From NCBI GenBank assembly GCA_949291375.1, contig CASEVI010000005.1:1-64000 (forward strand): a stretch of DNA of 64,000 nt, given 5' to 3'. Position 1 is the stretch's first letter, and each line of letters starts with the position of its first letter. Origin of the DNA: an uncultured bacterium (lineage in GTDB: Bacteria; Bacillota_I; Bacilli_A; RFN20; CAG-826). The notes under the pieces are model-generated. The model saw nothing but the letters and a program-made list of their open reading frames with translations. It did not search any database and had not been told where the DNA came from. The translations under genes and the position numbers were made by a program. Positions 45,411-53,982 of the stretch are shown here, in pieces.

Positions 45411-47966
45411 ATGGAAATTAAAAAAAGAAATGGAAGTAGTGAAAACTATAATTTAGATAAAATATTTATCGCTATAAAAAAATGTTTTTTATCATTTACT
45501 AAATATAAAGAAATGAATGAAAATGAATTATCTTCTTTAATTTATTCTTTAGCTAAAAAGGTAGAAGAAGAACTTAAAAAAGATAATTTAGAAAATAAAA
45601 ATGAATTAAATGTTGAATCAATTCAAGATAAAGTTGAACAAGTTTTAATGAAAGAAAATTATTATGAAGAAAGTAAAGCTTATATTCTTTATCGAGAAAA
45701 AAAGAGTAAAGAAAGAACTTATCGAAATGAAATAGTTTCTTTTTTTAATCTTTATAAAGATGAGGTAGATAAAACATTAAAAGAGATTCAAGAAGATTAT
45801 AAAGAAGAATCTTATTCTTTAATTAATTTAGTTAATAAATTTAATTCTTTTTTATATGAAAATATAGCTGAAGAAGATAAAATTAAAGCTTTAATTAGAG
45901 CAAGTGTTGAACTTACTTCAACTTCATCCCCTAAATGGGAATATATTGCTGGAAGAATTTATCTTCTTTCTTTTTATCATAATTTAAAAATTACTTTAAA
46001 AGAAAGAAACATCTTTTCTTTTAAAGATAAATTTTATTATTTAGTTAATAATGGATTATATTTAAAAGATTTAAAAGGAAAATATAATGAAGATGAAATA
46101 AATGAGTTATCGACATTTATTAATAAAAATAATGATAAATTATTAACTTATTCATCAGTTGAATTATTAGTAAAAAGATATTTAGTTAAAGATCATGATT
46201 TAACTGTTTTAGAAACACCTCAAGAAATGTTTTTAATGATTGCTACCCATTTAATGATGAATGAAAAAGAAAATCGTTTAAAAAAAATAAGAGATTTTTA
46301 TAATATTTTATCCAGCTTAAAAGTAACGATGGCTACTCCAACAATTTTAAATAGTAGAAGACCATATCATCAGCTTTCTTCTTGTTTTATTGATACTGTT
46401 CCTGATTCTTTAGATGGAATTTTTAGATCAATTGATAATTTTGCTAAAGTTTCTAAATTTGGTGGAGGAATGGGACTTTATTTAGGAAAAGTTAGAGCAA
46501 ATGGTGCTCCTATTCGTGGATTTAAAGGAGCAGCTGGAGGAATTATTCGTTGGGTTAGAATAATAAATGATGTTGCAGTTGCTGTTGATCAACTTGGAGT
46601 TAGAAATGGAGCTTGTGCTTGTTATTTAGATGCTTGGCATAAAGATTTACCTGAATTTTTACAAATAAGAACTAATAATGGCGATGAAAGAATGAAAGCT
46701 CATGATATTTTCCCGGCAATTTGTTATCCAGATTTATTTTGGAAAATGTGTCGAGAGAATTTAAATTCAACTTGGTATTTATTTGATCCATATGAAGTTC
46801 ATGCTATAAAAGGATATTATCTTGAAGATTATTATGGTAAAGAATGGGAAGATAAATATTTCGAATGTATTGCTGATAGTCGAATTTCTAGAAGAGAATT
46901 CGTTTTAAAAGATTTAGTTAGATTAATTATTAAAAGTGCCGTTGAAACTGGAACACCATTTGCATTTAATCGTGATATTGTAAATAAATATAATCCAAAT
47001 AAACATGCTGGAATTATTTATTGTTCAAATCTTTGTACTGAAATTGCTCAAAATATGAGTTCAATTGATTTAAAAAGAGAAGAAATTGTTACTAAAGATG
47101 GAAAAGTCTATGTTGAAACAGTAACTGAACCAGGAAATTTTGTTGTTTGTAATTTAGCTTCTTTAACTTTAGGAAATATTGATGTAAATAATTTAGATGA
47201 ACTTGAAGACATTATTAATATTACAGTTAGAGCTTTAGATAATGTTATTGATTTAAATTTATATCCTCTTCCATATGCACAAATTACTAACAAAAAATAT
47301 CGTGCTATTGGACTTGGAGCAAGTGGATATCATCATATGTTAACTAATAATCGAATTAAATGGGAAAGTGATGAACATTTACATTTTGTTGATAAAGTTT
47401 TTGAAAATATTAACTATTTTACGATTAAAGCTAGTAATGATCTTGCTAAAGAAAAAGGTAAATATTCACTTTTTGAAGGTAGTGATTGGGATAATGGAAA
47501 TTATTTCCTTTTAAGAAATTATAATAGTGAAAAATGGAATGAACTTAAAGAAAATGTCCATAAATATGGTCTTAGAAATGGTTATTTAATCGCTATTGCT
47601 CCAACTGCATCGACTTCAATTATTTCAGGAACTAGTGCTGGAGTTGATCCAATTATGAAAAAATTCTTCTATGAAGAAAAGAAGGGCGAAATTATTCCTC
47701 GAGTTGCTCCTTCATTAGATTCAACTAACTTCTTTATTTATAAAGATGCCCATTTAATTGATCAAGAATGGAGTGTTAAAGCTGGAGGAGTTAGAAGTAG
47801 ACACGTTGATCAAGCAACAAGTATGAATTTATATATAACTAATGATTTTAGTATGAAACAAGTTTTAAATCTTTATATTCATGCATGGGAAAATGAGATT
47901 AAATCAATTTATTATGTTAGAAGTAAAGCTTTAGAAGTTGAAGAATGTGAATCTTGCTCTGCTTAA
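45411..47966 (+). CDS. nrdA: Ribonucleoside-diphosphate reductase, large (alpha) subunit
   Basis: 851 residues. The N-terminal 100 residues are an ATP-cone (KKRNGSSENYNLDKI), the allosteric activity site. The catalytic barrel has Asn540, Cys542 and Glu544 in CSNLCTEI, the upstream redox cysteine in LSSCFIDT and the partner in VVCNLASL, and the C-terminal shuttle pair CESC. It reduces ribonucleotides using the radical from the beta subunit. Class I, with an ATP-cone as in NrdA. A GAGGG lies rather far (about 13 nt) before ATG. The beta-subunit gene follows 45 nt later. Confidence 0.95.
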   Translation: MEIKKRNGSSENYNLDKIFIAIKKCFLSFTKYKEMNENELSSLIYSLAKKVEEELKKDNLENKNELNVESIQDKVEQVLMKENYYEESKAYILYREKKSKERTYRNEIVSFFNLYKDEVDKTLKEIQEDYKEESYSLINLVNKFNSFLYENIAEEDKIKALIRASVELTSTSSPKWEYIAGRIYLLSFYHNLKITLKERNIFSFKDKFYYLVNNGLYLKDLKGKYNEDEINELSTFINKNNDKLLTYSSVELLVKRYLVKDHDLTVLETPQEMFLMIATHLMMNEKENRLKKIRDFYNILSSLKVTMATPTILNSRRPYHQLSSCFIDTVPDSLDGIFRSIDNFAKVSKFGGGMGLYLGKVRANGAPIRGFKGAAGGIIRWVRIINDVAVAVDQLGVRNGACACYLDAWHKDLPEFLQIRTNNGDERMKAHDIFPAICYPDLFWKMCRENLNSTWYLFDPYEVHAIKGYYLEDYYGKEWEDKYFECIADSRISRREFVLKDLVRLIIKSAVETGTPFAFNRDIVNKYNPNKHAGIIYCSNLCTEIAQNMSSIDLKREEIVTKDGKVYVETVTEPGNFVVCNLASLTLGNIDVNNLDELEDIINITVRALDNVIDLNLYPLPYAQITNKKYRAIGLGASGYHHMLTNNRIKWESDEHLHFVDKVFENINYFTIKASNDLAKEKGKYSLFEGSDWDNGNYFLLRNYNSEKWNELKENVHKYGLRNGYLIAIAPTASTSIISGTSAGVDPIMKKFFYEEKKGEIIPRVAPSLDSTNFFIYKDAHLIDQEWSVKAGGVRSRHVDQATSMNLYITNDFSMKQVLNLYIHAWENEIKSIYYVRSKALEVEECESCSA

Positions 47967-48011
47967 TTAATTAATACTAATTATTAATATATTCTTTAGG
48001 AGGAAAAAAAT

Positions 48012-49067
48012 ATGGAAGAAAATAAAAAATTAGTTAGAAAAGCTTTATTTAATCCAAATGGTGATATTGAAGTTGCTAAAAGAAGAATGATTGGTGGAAA
48101 TACAACTAATTTAAATGATTTTAACAATATGAAATATCCTTGGGTTAGTGATTGGTATCGTCAAGCAATGAATAACTTTTGGATTCCAGAAGAAGTTAAT
48201 CTTTCTCAAGATGTTAAAGATTATCGTTCTCTTTTAACACCTGCTGAAAAAAGAGCTTATGATAAAGTTTTATCTTTTTTAGTCTTTTTAGATTCTATTC
48301 AAACAGCTAATTTACCTAATGTAGGAGAATATATTACTGCAAACGAAGTAAATTTATGTCTTAATATTCAAAATTATCAAGAATCAATTCATTCTCAAGC
48401 ATATTCTTATATGCTTGATACTATTTGTTCTCCAACTGAAAGAGAAGATATTTTATATCAATGGAAAAATGATGAACATTTATTAAGAAGAAATACTTTT
48501 ATTGGAAATTGCTATAATGAACTTGTCGAGCATAAAGATTATCACACTCTTTTAAGAGTTATGTGTGCTAATTATATTTTAGAAGGTGTTTATTTTTATA
48601 GTGGATTTATGTTTTTCTATAATTTAGGAAGAAATGGAAAAATGCCTGGAAGTGTTCAAGAAATTCGTTATATTAATAGAGATGAAAATACTCATTTATG
48701 GTTATTTAGAAATATTATTCATGAACTTCAAAAAGAAGAATCTTGGTTATTTACTAATGAAACAATCGATGAATTAAGAATGATGATTAAAGAAGGATGT
48801 GAACAAGAAATGGCTTGGGGAAAATATATTATTGGTAATGATATTCCTGGATTAAATGAAACAATGGTTGATGATTATATTAAATATTTAGGAAATTTAA
48901 GATGTTCTAATTTAGGATTTGCCTCTATTTATGAAGGACACGATAAAGAACCTGAATCAATGAGTTGGGTTTCTACTTATAGTGATGCAAATATGATTAA
49001 AACTGATTTCTTTGAAGCAAGAAGTACAGCTTATGCAAAATCAAGTGCATTAAAAGATGATTTATAA
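48012..49067 (+). CDS. nrdB: Ribonucleoside-diphosphate reductase, small (beta) subunit
   Basis: 351 residues. Dimetal ligands: Asp94 (FLDSIQ), Glu124 and His127 (QESIHSQAY), Glu191 (ILEGVYFY), Glu225 and His228 (DENTHLW). Tyr131 sits four residues after His127, where the radical tyrosine of class Ia/Ib enzymes lies, so the standard tyrosyl radical is expected. No nrdI or nrdH is adjacent. SD AGGAGG 8 nt before ATG; co-transcribed with nrdA. Needs O2 or superoxide to form the cofactor, so the organism tolerates some oxygen exposure (inference). Confidence 0.95.
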   Translation: MEENKKLVRKALFNPNGDIEVAKRRMIGGNTTNLNDFNNMKYPWVSDWYRQAMNNFWIPEEVNLSQDVKDYRSLLTPAEKRAYDKVLSFLVFLDSIQTANLPNVGEYITANEVNLCLNIQNYQESIHSQAYSYMLDTICSPTEREDILYQWKNDEHLLRRNTFIGNCYNELVEHKDYHTLLRVMCANYILEGVYFYSGFMFFYNLGRNGKMPGSVQEIRYINRDENTHLWLFRNIIHELQKEESWLFTNETIDELRMMIKEGCEQEMAWGKYIIGNDIPGLNETMVDDYIKYLGNLRCSNLGFASIYEGHDKEPESMSWVSTYSDANMIKTDFFEARSTAYAKSSALKDDL

Positions 49068-49092
49068 TACCTTAAAAAGATTATTTTATTAT

Positions 49093-49128
49093 TAAAAGTT
49101 CCTTTAAGAATAGGAACTTTTAATTTTA
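49093..49128 (+). terminator. Terminator after nrdAB
   Basis: TAAAAGTTCCT (49093-49103) and AGGAACTTTTA (49112-49122) around an 8-nt loop, followed by T-rich sequence. Confidence 0.88.
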
Positions 49129-49200
49129 TAAAATAATTTAATAAGGTTATAATTTATCTAGTTTTATAAATAAATAAATTAATTAATTAAAGGAAAATAT

Positions 49201-50124
49201 ATGAAAAATAATTGTGCAGTTATTGGATTAGGAAATGTTGGAAAAACAATTTGTTATTCATTAATAAAAGAAAAGTTATTTAATACTATCTATTTACTTG
49301 ATATCAATGAAAATTTAACAATAGCTGAAAAAAATGATTTAAGTGATGGAGTTATTTTATCTTCATTTACTAATATAAAAAAAGGAAGTTATCAAGATTT
49401 ATCTTCTTGTGAATTTATTATTATAAGTGCAGGAATTTCTCAATCTTCAGTTAAATCAAGATTAGAACAAACTTCTTCAGCTTTAAAAATATTTGATTCA
49501 ATTTTAATTAATTTAAAAAAAGCAAATTATGATAAATTTATCATAATTTGTTCTAATCCTGTTGATATATTAACCTTTTATACTATTAAAAAATTAAATT
49601 ATGATTACCATAAAGTAATCGGAAGTGGTACTTTACTTGATACTAATCGTTATAAAAATATTTTATCTACTTATTTAAATATACCTTCAAAAAATATAAA
49701 CGGATATGTTTTAGGAGAACATGGAAGTGGTGCAGTTACTTTATTTTCTTCGACTTTAATAAATAATCTTCCTTTAAATGAATATTTAAAAGCAAATAAT
49801 TTATCTATTAATAAAGAAGAGATAGAAGAAAATATTAAAAAAAGAGGTTTCGAGATTGTTAAAGGAAAAGGTGCGACATTTTATGGAATAAGTGAATGTG
49901 TCGTTTATATAATTAAAAATATTTTATTTTCTACTAATAATCTTTTACCTTTATCAATTCTTTCTCCTTCAAAAGATTTTGCATATTCCTATTTAGTTAA
50001 TATTAATAAAAACGGAATAGAAATTAGTAAAGAAAATTACTTATTAAGTGATGAAAATGAAAAAAAGAAATTAGAAAATAGTAAAAATAATTTAATAAAT
50101 TTCATAAAAGAAAAGAAAATTTAG
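49201..50124 (+). CDS. L-lactate/2-hydroxyacid dehydrogenase family
   Basis: 307 residues of the LDH/MDH superfamily. NAD loop GLGNVGKT; catalytic His174 in LGEHGSG; substrate Arg in SRLEQT; CSNPVDILTFYTIKKL and GSGTLLDTNRYK. The residue at the specificity position before the active-site loop is Gln (GISQSS), pointing to lactate-type rather than malate-type substrates. GLGNVG and the SNPVDI block recall L-2-hydroxyisocaproate dehydrogenase, so branched 2-oxoacids are possible. It would recycle NADH in fermentation. SD AAAGGAAA is 4 nt before ATG; a TATAAT at 49148-49153 is the likely -10. Confidence 0.85.
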   Translation: MKNNCAVIGLGNVGKTICYSLIKEKLFNTIYLLDINENLTIAEKNDLSDGVILSSFTNIKKGSYQDLSSCEFIIISAGISQSSVKSRLEQTSSALKIFDSILINLKKANYDKFIIICSNPVDILTFYTIKKLNYDYHKVIGSGTLLDTNRYKNILSTYLNIPSKNINGYVLGEHGSGAVTLFSSTLINNLPLNEYLKANNLSINKEEIEENIKKRGFEIVKGKGATFYGISECVVYIIKNILFSTNNLLPLSILSPSKDFAYSYLVNINKNGIEISKENYLLSDENEKKKLENSKNNLINFIKEKKI

Positions 50125-50240
50125 CAATTATTTTAAAGTTTTAATAATTATTCGTTTTAAATAGATTAATAGTTTCGAATGAAACTTTTTAAGTTTTTTT
50201 ACTCTTGTTTATTTAAAAAAACTTTCACTTTTTGATATAC

Positions 50241-50256
50241 ATGAAAGCGCTTTCAT
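50241..50256. promoter_or_regulatory. Perfect palindromic cre site before the alcohol dehydrogenase
   Basis: ATGAAAGCGCTTTCAT, a 16-bp perfect palindrome matching the cre consensus. It lies between a TTGATA (50232-50237) and an extended -10 (TGTTAAAAT, hexamer 50259-50264), so CcpA-type binding would repress the promoter. Confidence 0.85.
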
Positions 50257-50293
50257 GTTAAAATAATTATTAATACATAACGGAGGAAAATTA

Positions 50294-51361
50294 ATGAAAG
50301 GTTATGCAATGTTAAAGATCGGCGAATCAGGCTGGATCGAAAAACCAGTCCCAGAATGTGGACCAATGGATGCAATTTGTAAACCACTTGCAGTTGCTAT
50401 CTGTACTTCAGATGTTCATACTCTTTGGGAAGGTGCTATTGGCGAAAGACATAACATGATTTTAGGTCATGAATGTTGCGCAGAAGTTGTTAAAGTTGGT
50501 TCTTTAGTTAAAGATTTTAAACCAGGAGATAAAGTTTTAGTTCCTGCAATTACTCCAGATTGGAATTCTCTTGAAGCTCAAGCTGGTTATTCAATGCATT
50601 CAGGTGGAATGCTTGCTGGATGGAAATTCTCAAACTTCAAAGATGGTGTTTTCTCAGAATTCTTCCATGTTAATGATGCTGATGGAAACTTAGCATTATT
50701 ACCTGAAAATATTGATCCTGTTGATGCATGCATGCTTTCAGATATGGTTCCTACAGGTTTCCATGGTGCTGAACTTGCTGATGTTCAATATGGTGATAGC
50801 GTTTTAGTTATTGGAATTGGTCCTGTTGGATTAATGAGTGTTGCTGGCGCTGCTTTAAGAGGTGCTAGTAGAATTATTGCTGTTGGAACACGTCCTGTTT
50901 GTGTTGAAGCAGCTAAAGGATATGGAGCAACTGATTTTGTTTCATATAAAGATGGCCCAATTGCTGAACAAGTTATGAAATTAACAAATGGTAAAGGCGT
51001 TGATAAAGTCATTATTGCTGGTGGAGAATGTGAAACATTTGAACAAGCAGTTGATTGCTTAAAACCAGGCGGAAAAATTGGTAACGTCAACTATTTAGGA
51101 AGTGGACAATATATCAATATCCCTCGTGTTGAATGGGGTGTTGGAATGGGTCATAAACAAATCAATGGTGGATTAATGCCAGGCGGAAGATTAAGAATGG
51201 AAAAACTTGGTTCATTAGTCGCTGCTGGTAAACTCGATGTCCATCCACTCGTTACACATGTTTTTGATGGTTGGGAACATTTAGAAGAAGCACTCTTCTT
51301 AATGAGAGATAAACCAAGAGATTTAATTAAACCAGTTGTTAGAATTCCTCAAGATAAATAG
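50294..51361 (+). CDS. NADP-dependent secondary alcohol dehydrogenase (Clostridium beijerinckii type)
   Basis: 355 residues, strikingly similar throughout to the C. beijerinckii/Thermoanaerobacter secondary ADH. Catalytic zinc ligands Cys37, His59, Glu60 and Asp150 are all present. The NADP-selecting segment reads VGTRPVCVEAAKGYGATD, keeping the Arg (VGSRP in CbADH) and the later Tyr that contact the 2'-phosphate. It reduces ketones or acetaldehyde with NADPH. No structural-zinc loop, as in CbADH. GGAGG is 8 nt before ATG. C/G-ending codons point to strong expression; the cre site indicates catabolite control. Confidence 0.93.
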   Translation: MKGYAMLKIGESGWIEKPVPECGPMDAICKPLAVAICTSDVHTLWEGAIGERHNMILGHECCAEVVKVGSLVKDFKPGDKVLVPAITPDWNSLEAQAGYSMHSGGMLAGWKFSNFKDGVFSEFFHVNDADGNLALLPENIDPVDACMLSDMVPTGFHGAELADVQYGDSVLVIGIGPVGLMSVAGAALRGASRIIAVGTRPVCVEAAKGYGATDFVSYKDGPIAEQVMKLTNGKGVDKVIIAGGECETFEQAVDCLKPGGKIGNVNYLGSGQYINIPRVEWGVGMGHKQINGGLMPGGRLRMEKLGSLVAAGKLDVHPLVTHVFDGWEHLEEALFLMRDKPRDLIKPVVRIPQDK

Positions 51362-51402
51362 TTTTCTAACACTATAAAAAATAAATAATTTCTATATAAA
51401 CT

Positions 51403-52350
51403 ATGGATATTTTAGTTATTTCTGGTTTTTTAGGAGCTGGTAAAACTACTTTTATTAAAGAAATAATTAAAAAGACTAAAAGAGATTATTGTATATTAGA
51501 AAATGAGTATGGAGCTATCAATATTGATAGCTCCACTTTAAAAGAAGAGACAAATAAATTAAATAATGAATTAAAAATATATGAATTTACTGAAGGATGT
51601 ATTTGTTGTTCTTCTAAAGGTGAATTTGCTTCAAGTGTATTAACTATTGCTAATTCACTTGATCCAGATTATTTAATTGTTGAACCTACTGGAGTAGGAT
51701 ATTTATCTTCAATCTTATCTAATTTAAAAAAAGTAACTTATGAAAGAATTCGTATTTTAAATGCGATAACAATTGTTGATGGATTATATTTTTATTCTTT
51801 ATTAAATAATAAAAATTTAAAATTAGATCCTTGTTTAAAAGATCAAATTGAATATGCTTCAATAATTATTGTTAGTAAAAATGAATCGTTAAATGAAGAA
51901 GAAAAAGCTTTAATTAATAAAAAAATAAAAGAATTAAATGAAAAAGCAATTATTATTAATGATAATCATTATTCTACTTATGATGAAACTTTCTTTAAAA
52001 ATCTTTTTTATAGCGAAGAAGATTTAAAAAAGAAAAATTTAAATACTAAAGTAGAAACTATTCCTTTAATTAATTTTGCATTAAAAAAAGAAATTAATCT
52101 TTCTTCGATTTTTGAGCTTATTTCTTTACTTGAAGATATTTCTCGTGGATTTTATGGATTTATAAATCGAGCTAAAGGATTTATTAATATTAAAAATCAT
52201 ACTTATCATTTTGAACTTGTTAATACCATTTATTCTATTGAAGAATATTTAAACGATGAAAAAATAGATAATGAAGCTGTATTTATTGGGTATTCAATTG
52301 ATAAAACTAATTTACGTAATCGTCTTATTCTTAATAAAAGCGATGAATGA
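51403..52350 (+). CDS. COG0523 (CobW/YciC-like) GTPase, metal chaperone
   Basis: 315 residues. P-loop GFLGAGKTT at 7-15, ENEYGAINID, and the metal-binding Cys66-x-Cys68-Cys69 (GCICCSS), followed by IVEPTGVGYL (Walker B). COG0523 GTPases deliver zinc, cobalt or other metals to client enzymes. It follows the zinc alcohol dehydrogenase after only 41 nt with no intervening terminator, so it may be co-transcribed and insert Zn in that enzyme (inference). No SD; a TATATA lies close to the ATG. The stop is TGA, so UGA is a stop codon in this organism. Confidence 0.88.
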   Translation: MDILVISGFLGAGKTTFIKEIIKKTKRDYCILENEYGAINIDSSTLKEETNKLNNELKIYEFTEGCICCSSKGEFASSVLTIANSLDPDYLIVEPTGVGYLSSILSNLKKVTYERIRILNAITIVDGLYFYSLLNNKNLKLDPCLKDQIEYASIIIVSKNESLNEEEKALINKKIKELNEKAIIINDNHYSTYDETFFKNLFYSEEDLKKKNLNTKVETIPLINFALKKEINLSSIFELISLLEDISRGFYGFINRAKGFINIKNHTYHFELVNTIYSIEEYLNDEKIDNEAVFIGYSIDKTNLRNRLILNKSDE

Positions 52351-52351
52351 T

Positions 52352-52395
52352 AAACACTTTTTAATCTCTTATAAGTATTAAAAAGTGTTTTTATT
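52352..52395 (+). terminator. Terminator after the COG0523 gene
   Basis: AAACACTTTTTAAT pairs with ATTAAAAAGTGTTT around an 11-nt loop, followed by TTATTTTG. Confidence 0.82.
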
Positions 52396-52415
52396 TTGAT
52401 TTGTCTCATATATAT

Positions 52416-52470
52416 GGGAATAAATTTAATTATATTCCCTCCCACCCAAAACGTCGACGTCTATAGACAA
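52416..52470. promoter_or_regulatory. Palindrome cluster: GGGAATA dyad, CCCACCC, ACGTCGACGT
   Basis: GGGAATA (52416-52422) and TATTCCC (52433-52439), then CCCACCC (52441-52447), the 10-bp palindrome ACGTCGACGT (near 52451-52460) and ACAAGAA (near 52466). Rare GC-rich motifs in an AT-rich spacer; function unknown. Confidence 0.4.
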
Positions 52471-52585
52471 GAATGGTTTTTGATTAAAAAAATATCACTT
52501 TATAAAGATTATTAATAAGAAATTAATTATTATGAAAAATTGTGAATTTCTATAAAAATATCAACTATTATCTTTAAATTTTAAG

Positions 52586-52591
52586 TATAAT
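52586..52591 (+). promoter_or_regulatory. -10 box of the 52630 membrane gene
   Basis: TATAAT 38 nt before the start, ahead of the strong SD AAAGGAGG (52613-52620). Confidence 0.5.
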
Positions 52592-52629
52592 ATAGATAAC
52601 ATTTTTTAATTGAAAGGAGGTTAATGATA

Positions 52630-53226
52630 ATGAAATTTTTAAAAGGTTTAAGCAGAGTTTTTTGGACCATTCTTATCGTAGTTTTATTACTTATTGGTGT
52701 TTTATGTATTTTAATTATTTCACCAACATTAGTTACAACAGCAACACTTGGAATTGGTGGAATTTTAGAAACTACGTCAATAGTTGAAACTTTTACGCCA
52801 CCATTTATTGGATTATTTGGTGGAACTAGTGATAGTTTTACAATGAGCGGAACTCTTAATGGACAAGATATTGGTGAAATTACTTTTGAAGGAACATTAA
52901 ACTTTGATTATGCAACATTTATTGGATTAATGGTAGGTTTGATTGGTACATTATTAGTTCTTATTTGCTGGAGAAAGAAGAATCTTTGTTTATTTGGTTC
53001 TCTTTTATCTTTAGTTGGAACAATTATGGTTGCATTACAAGGAGTTTTCTTTTTAAAACTTAATGATGCATTTGTTAATGAATCAATTAATCAAGGTGGA
53101 TTATTCTCTGCTTCAGTTTCAAATAGTGCTGTTCCTATTGGTGGAATTATTTGTGCTGTTTGTTTTGCTTTGATCTTTGTTGTTGGTTTATTCCATGGCA
53201 TTATTGAAAAAGGTGAAAAGAAATAA
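52630..53226 (+). CDS. Four-helix membrane protein, paralogue of the next gene
   Basis: 198 residues from ATG 52630, which is 9 nt from AAAGGAGG; the ATG at 52624 is too close (3 nt). Helix 1 (about 8-33) is followed by an extracytoplasmic loop of about 65 residues containing FTPPFIGLFGG and LNFDYATF, then three more helices (about 95-115, 118-140, 165-190). No family recognised. The next gene has the same topology and shares ISP-L, PP-I-L-GG and NFDY-T-IGL, so the two are diverged tandem duplicates. Own promoter and terminator. Confidence 0.65.
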   Translation: MKFLKGLSRVFWTILIVVLLLIGVLCILIISPTLVTTATLGIGGILETTSIVETFTPPFIGLFGGTSDSFTMSGTLNGQDIGEITFEGTLNFDYATFIGLMVGLIGTLLVLICWRKKNLCLFGSLLSLVGTIMVALQGVFFLKLNDAFVNESINQGGLFSASVSNSAVPIGGIICAVCFALIFVVGLFHGIIEKGEKK

Positions 53227-53253
53227 TTGTTATAATAATAAATGTTTATTTAC

Positions 53254-53286
53254 AAAAATTAGAGAATGTATTTCTCTAATTTTTTT
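53254..53286 (+). terminator. Terminator between the two paralogues
   Basis: AAATTAGAGAA pairs with TTCTCTAATTT around TGTAT and runs into a T-tract. Confidence 0.85.
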
Positions 53287-53310
53287 ATCTATTTATAATT
53301 ATAAATAGAT
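53287..53310. promoter_or_regulatory. 24-bp perfect palindrome enclosing a -10 box
   Basis: Half-sites ATCTATTTATAA and TTATAAATAGAT. The sequence holds TATAAT (53294-53299) and ends directly at the ATG at 53311. Likely combined promoter and operator of a leaderless gene. Confidence 0.6.
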
Positions 53311-53913
53311 ATGAAAAATATTAAATTTTTTAAAAGAAGATATATAGCTATAATAAGTTTAATTATTTTTATTGCTGGAATAGTTTTAATATTTACTATT
53401 TCACCTATTTTATTAATAAATGCTAATATTGATTTAAATATTTTTGATTTTAATATTGATTTAAAAATAAAAGTTCCTCCTTTAATTGCTCTTTTAGGAG
53501 GAAATATAGATTTAAAAAATATAAACGATGATCCTTTTTCTATTTATTTAGTTAAAACTTTTATTGAAGGTGAAACTATAAATTTTGATTATATTACTTT
53601 AATTGGATTAATTTTAACTTTTATCGGATTTATATTTATTTTTATTTTATGGAATAAAAAATATTATATTTTATTTGGAATTACTATTTTTTTAATAGGT
53701 GATATTTTAATTGGATTAGAAGGTTATAATTTTACAATTTTAAATAAAGAATTTTTAAGTGAAACAATTACTTATTTTGGAGTTAATCTTTTATTAAATG
53801 GAGAAATAATTGCTAATGGAACAATTATTTCTTCTATTATTCTTTCTTTTATTATTTTATTTGCACTAATAAATTTATTTATAAATATTATTTATAATAA
53901 AAAGAAAAAATAA
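53311..53913 (+). CDS. Four-helix membrane protein, tandem paralogue
   Basis: 200 residues. Helix 1 (about 11-33, IIFIAGIVLIFTISP), a loop with KVPPLIALLGGNIDL and ETINFDYITLIG, then helices at about 95-115, 122-140 and 172-195; a Lys-rich end. Same plan as the preceding gene but more AT-rich and hydrophobic. Function unknown. No SD: the ATG directly abuts a 24-bp palindrome with a -10 box. Confidence 0.62.
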   Translation: MKNIKFFKRRYIAIISLIIFIAGIVLIFTISPILLINANIDLNIFDFNIDLKIKVPPLIALLGGNIDLKNINDDPFSIYLVKTFIEGETINFDYITLIGLILTFIGFIFIFILWNKKYYILFGITIFLIGDILIGLEGYNFTILNKEFLSETITYFGVNLLLNGEIIANGTIISSIILSFIILFALINLFINIIYNKKKK

Positions 53914-53968
53914 TTAAAAATCTACTTAAAATAGATTTAATTTTTATTAAAAATAGTGATTCATTTGA

Positions 53969-53974
53969 TATAAT
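53969..53974 (+). promoter_or_regulatory. -10 box directly before the acyltransferase gene
   Basis: TATAAT, 8 nt before ATG 53983; no SD. Leaderless-start candidate for the two-gene operon. Confidence 0.5.
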
Positions 53975-53982
53975 TTTAAGGT

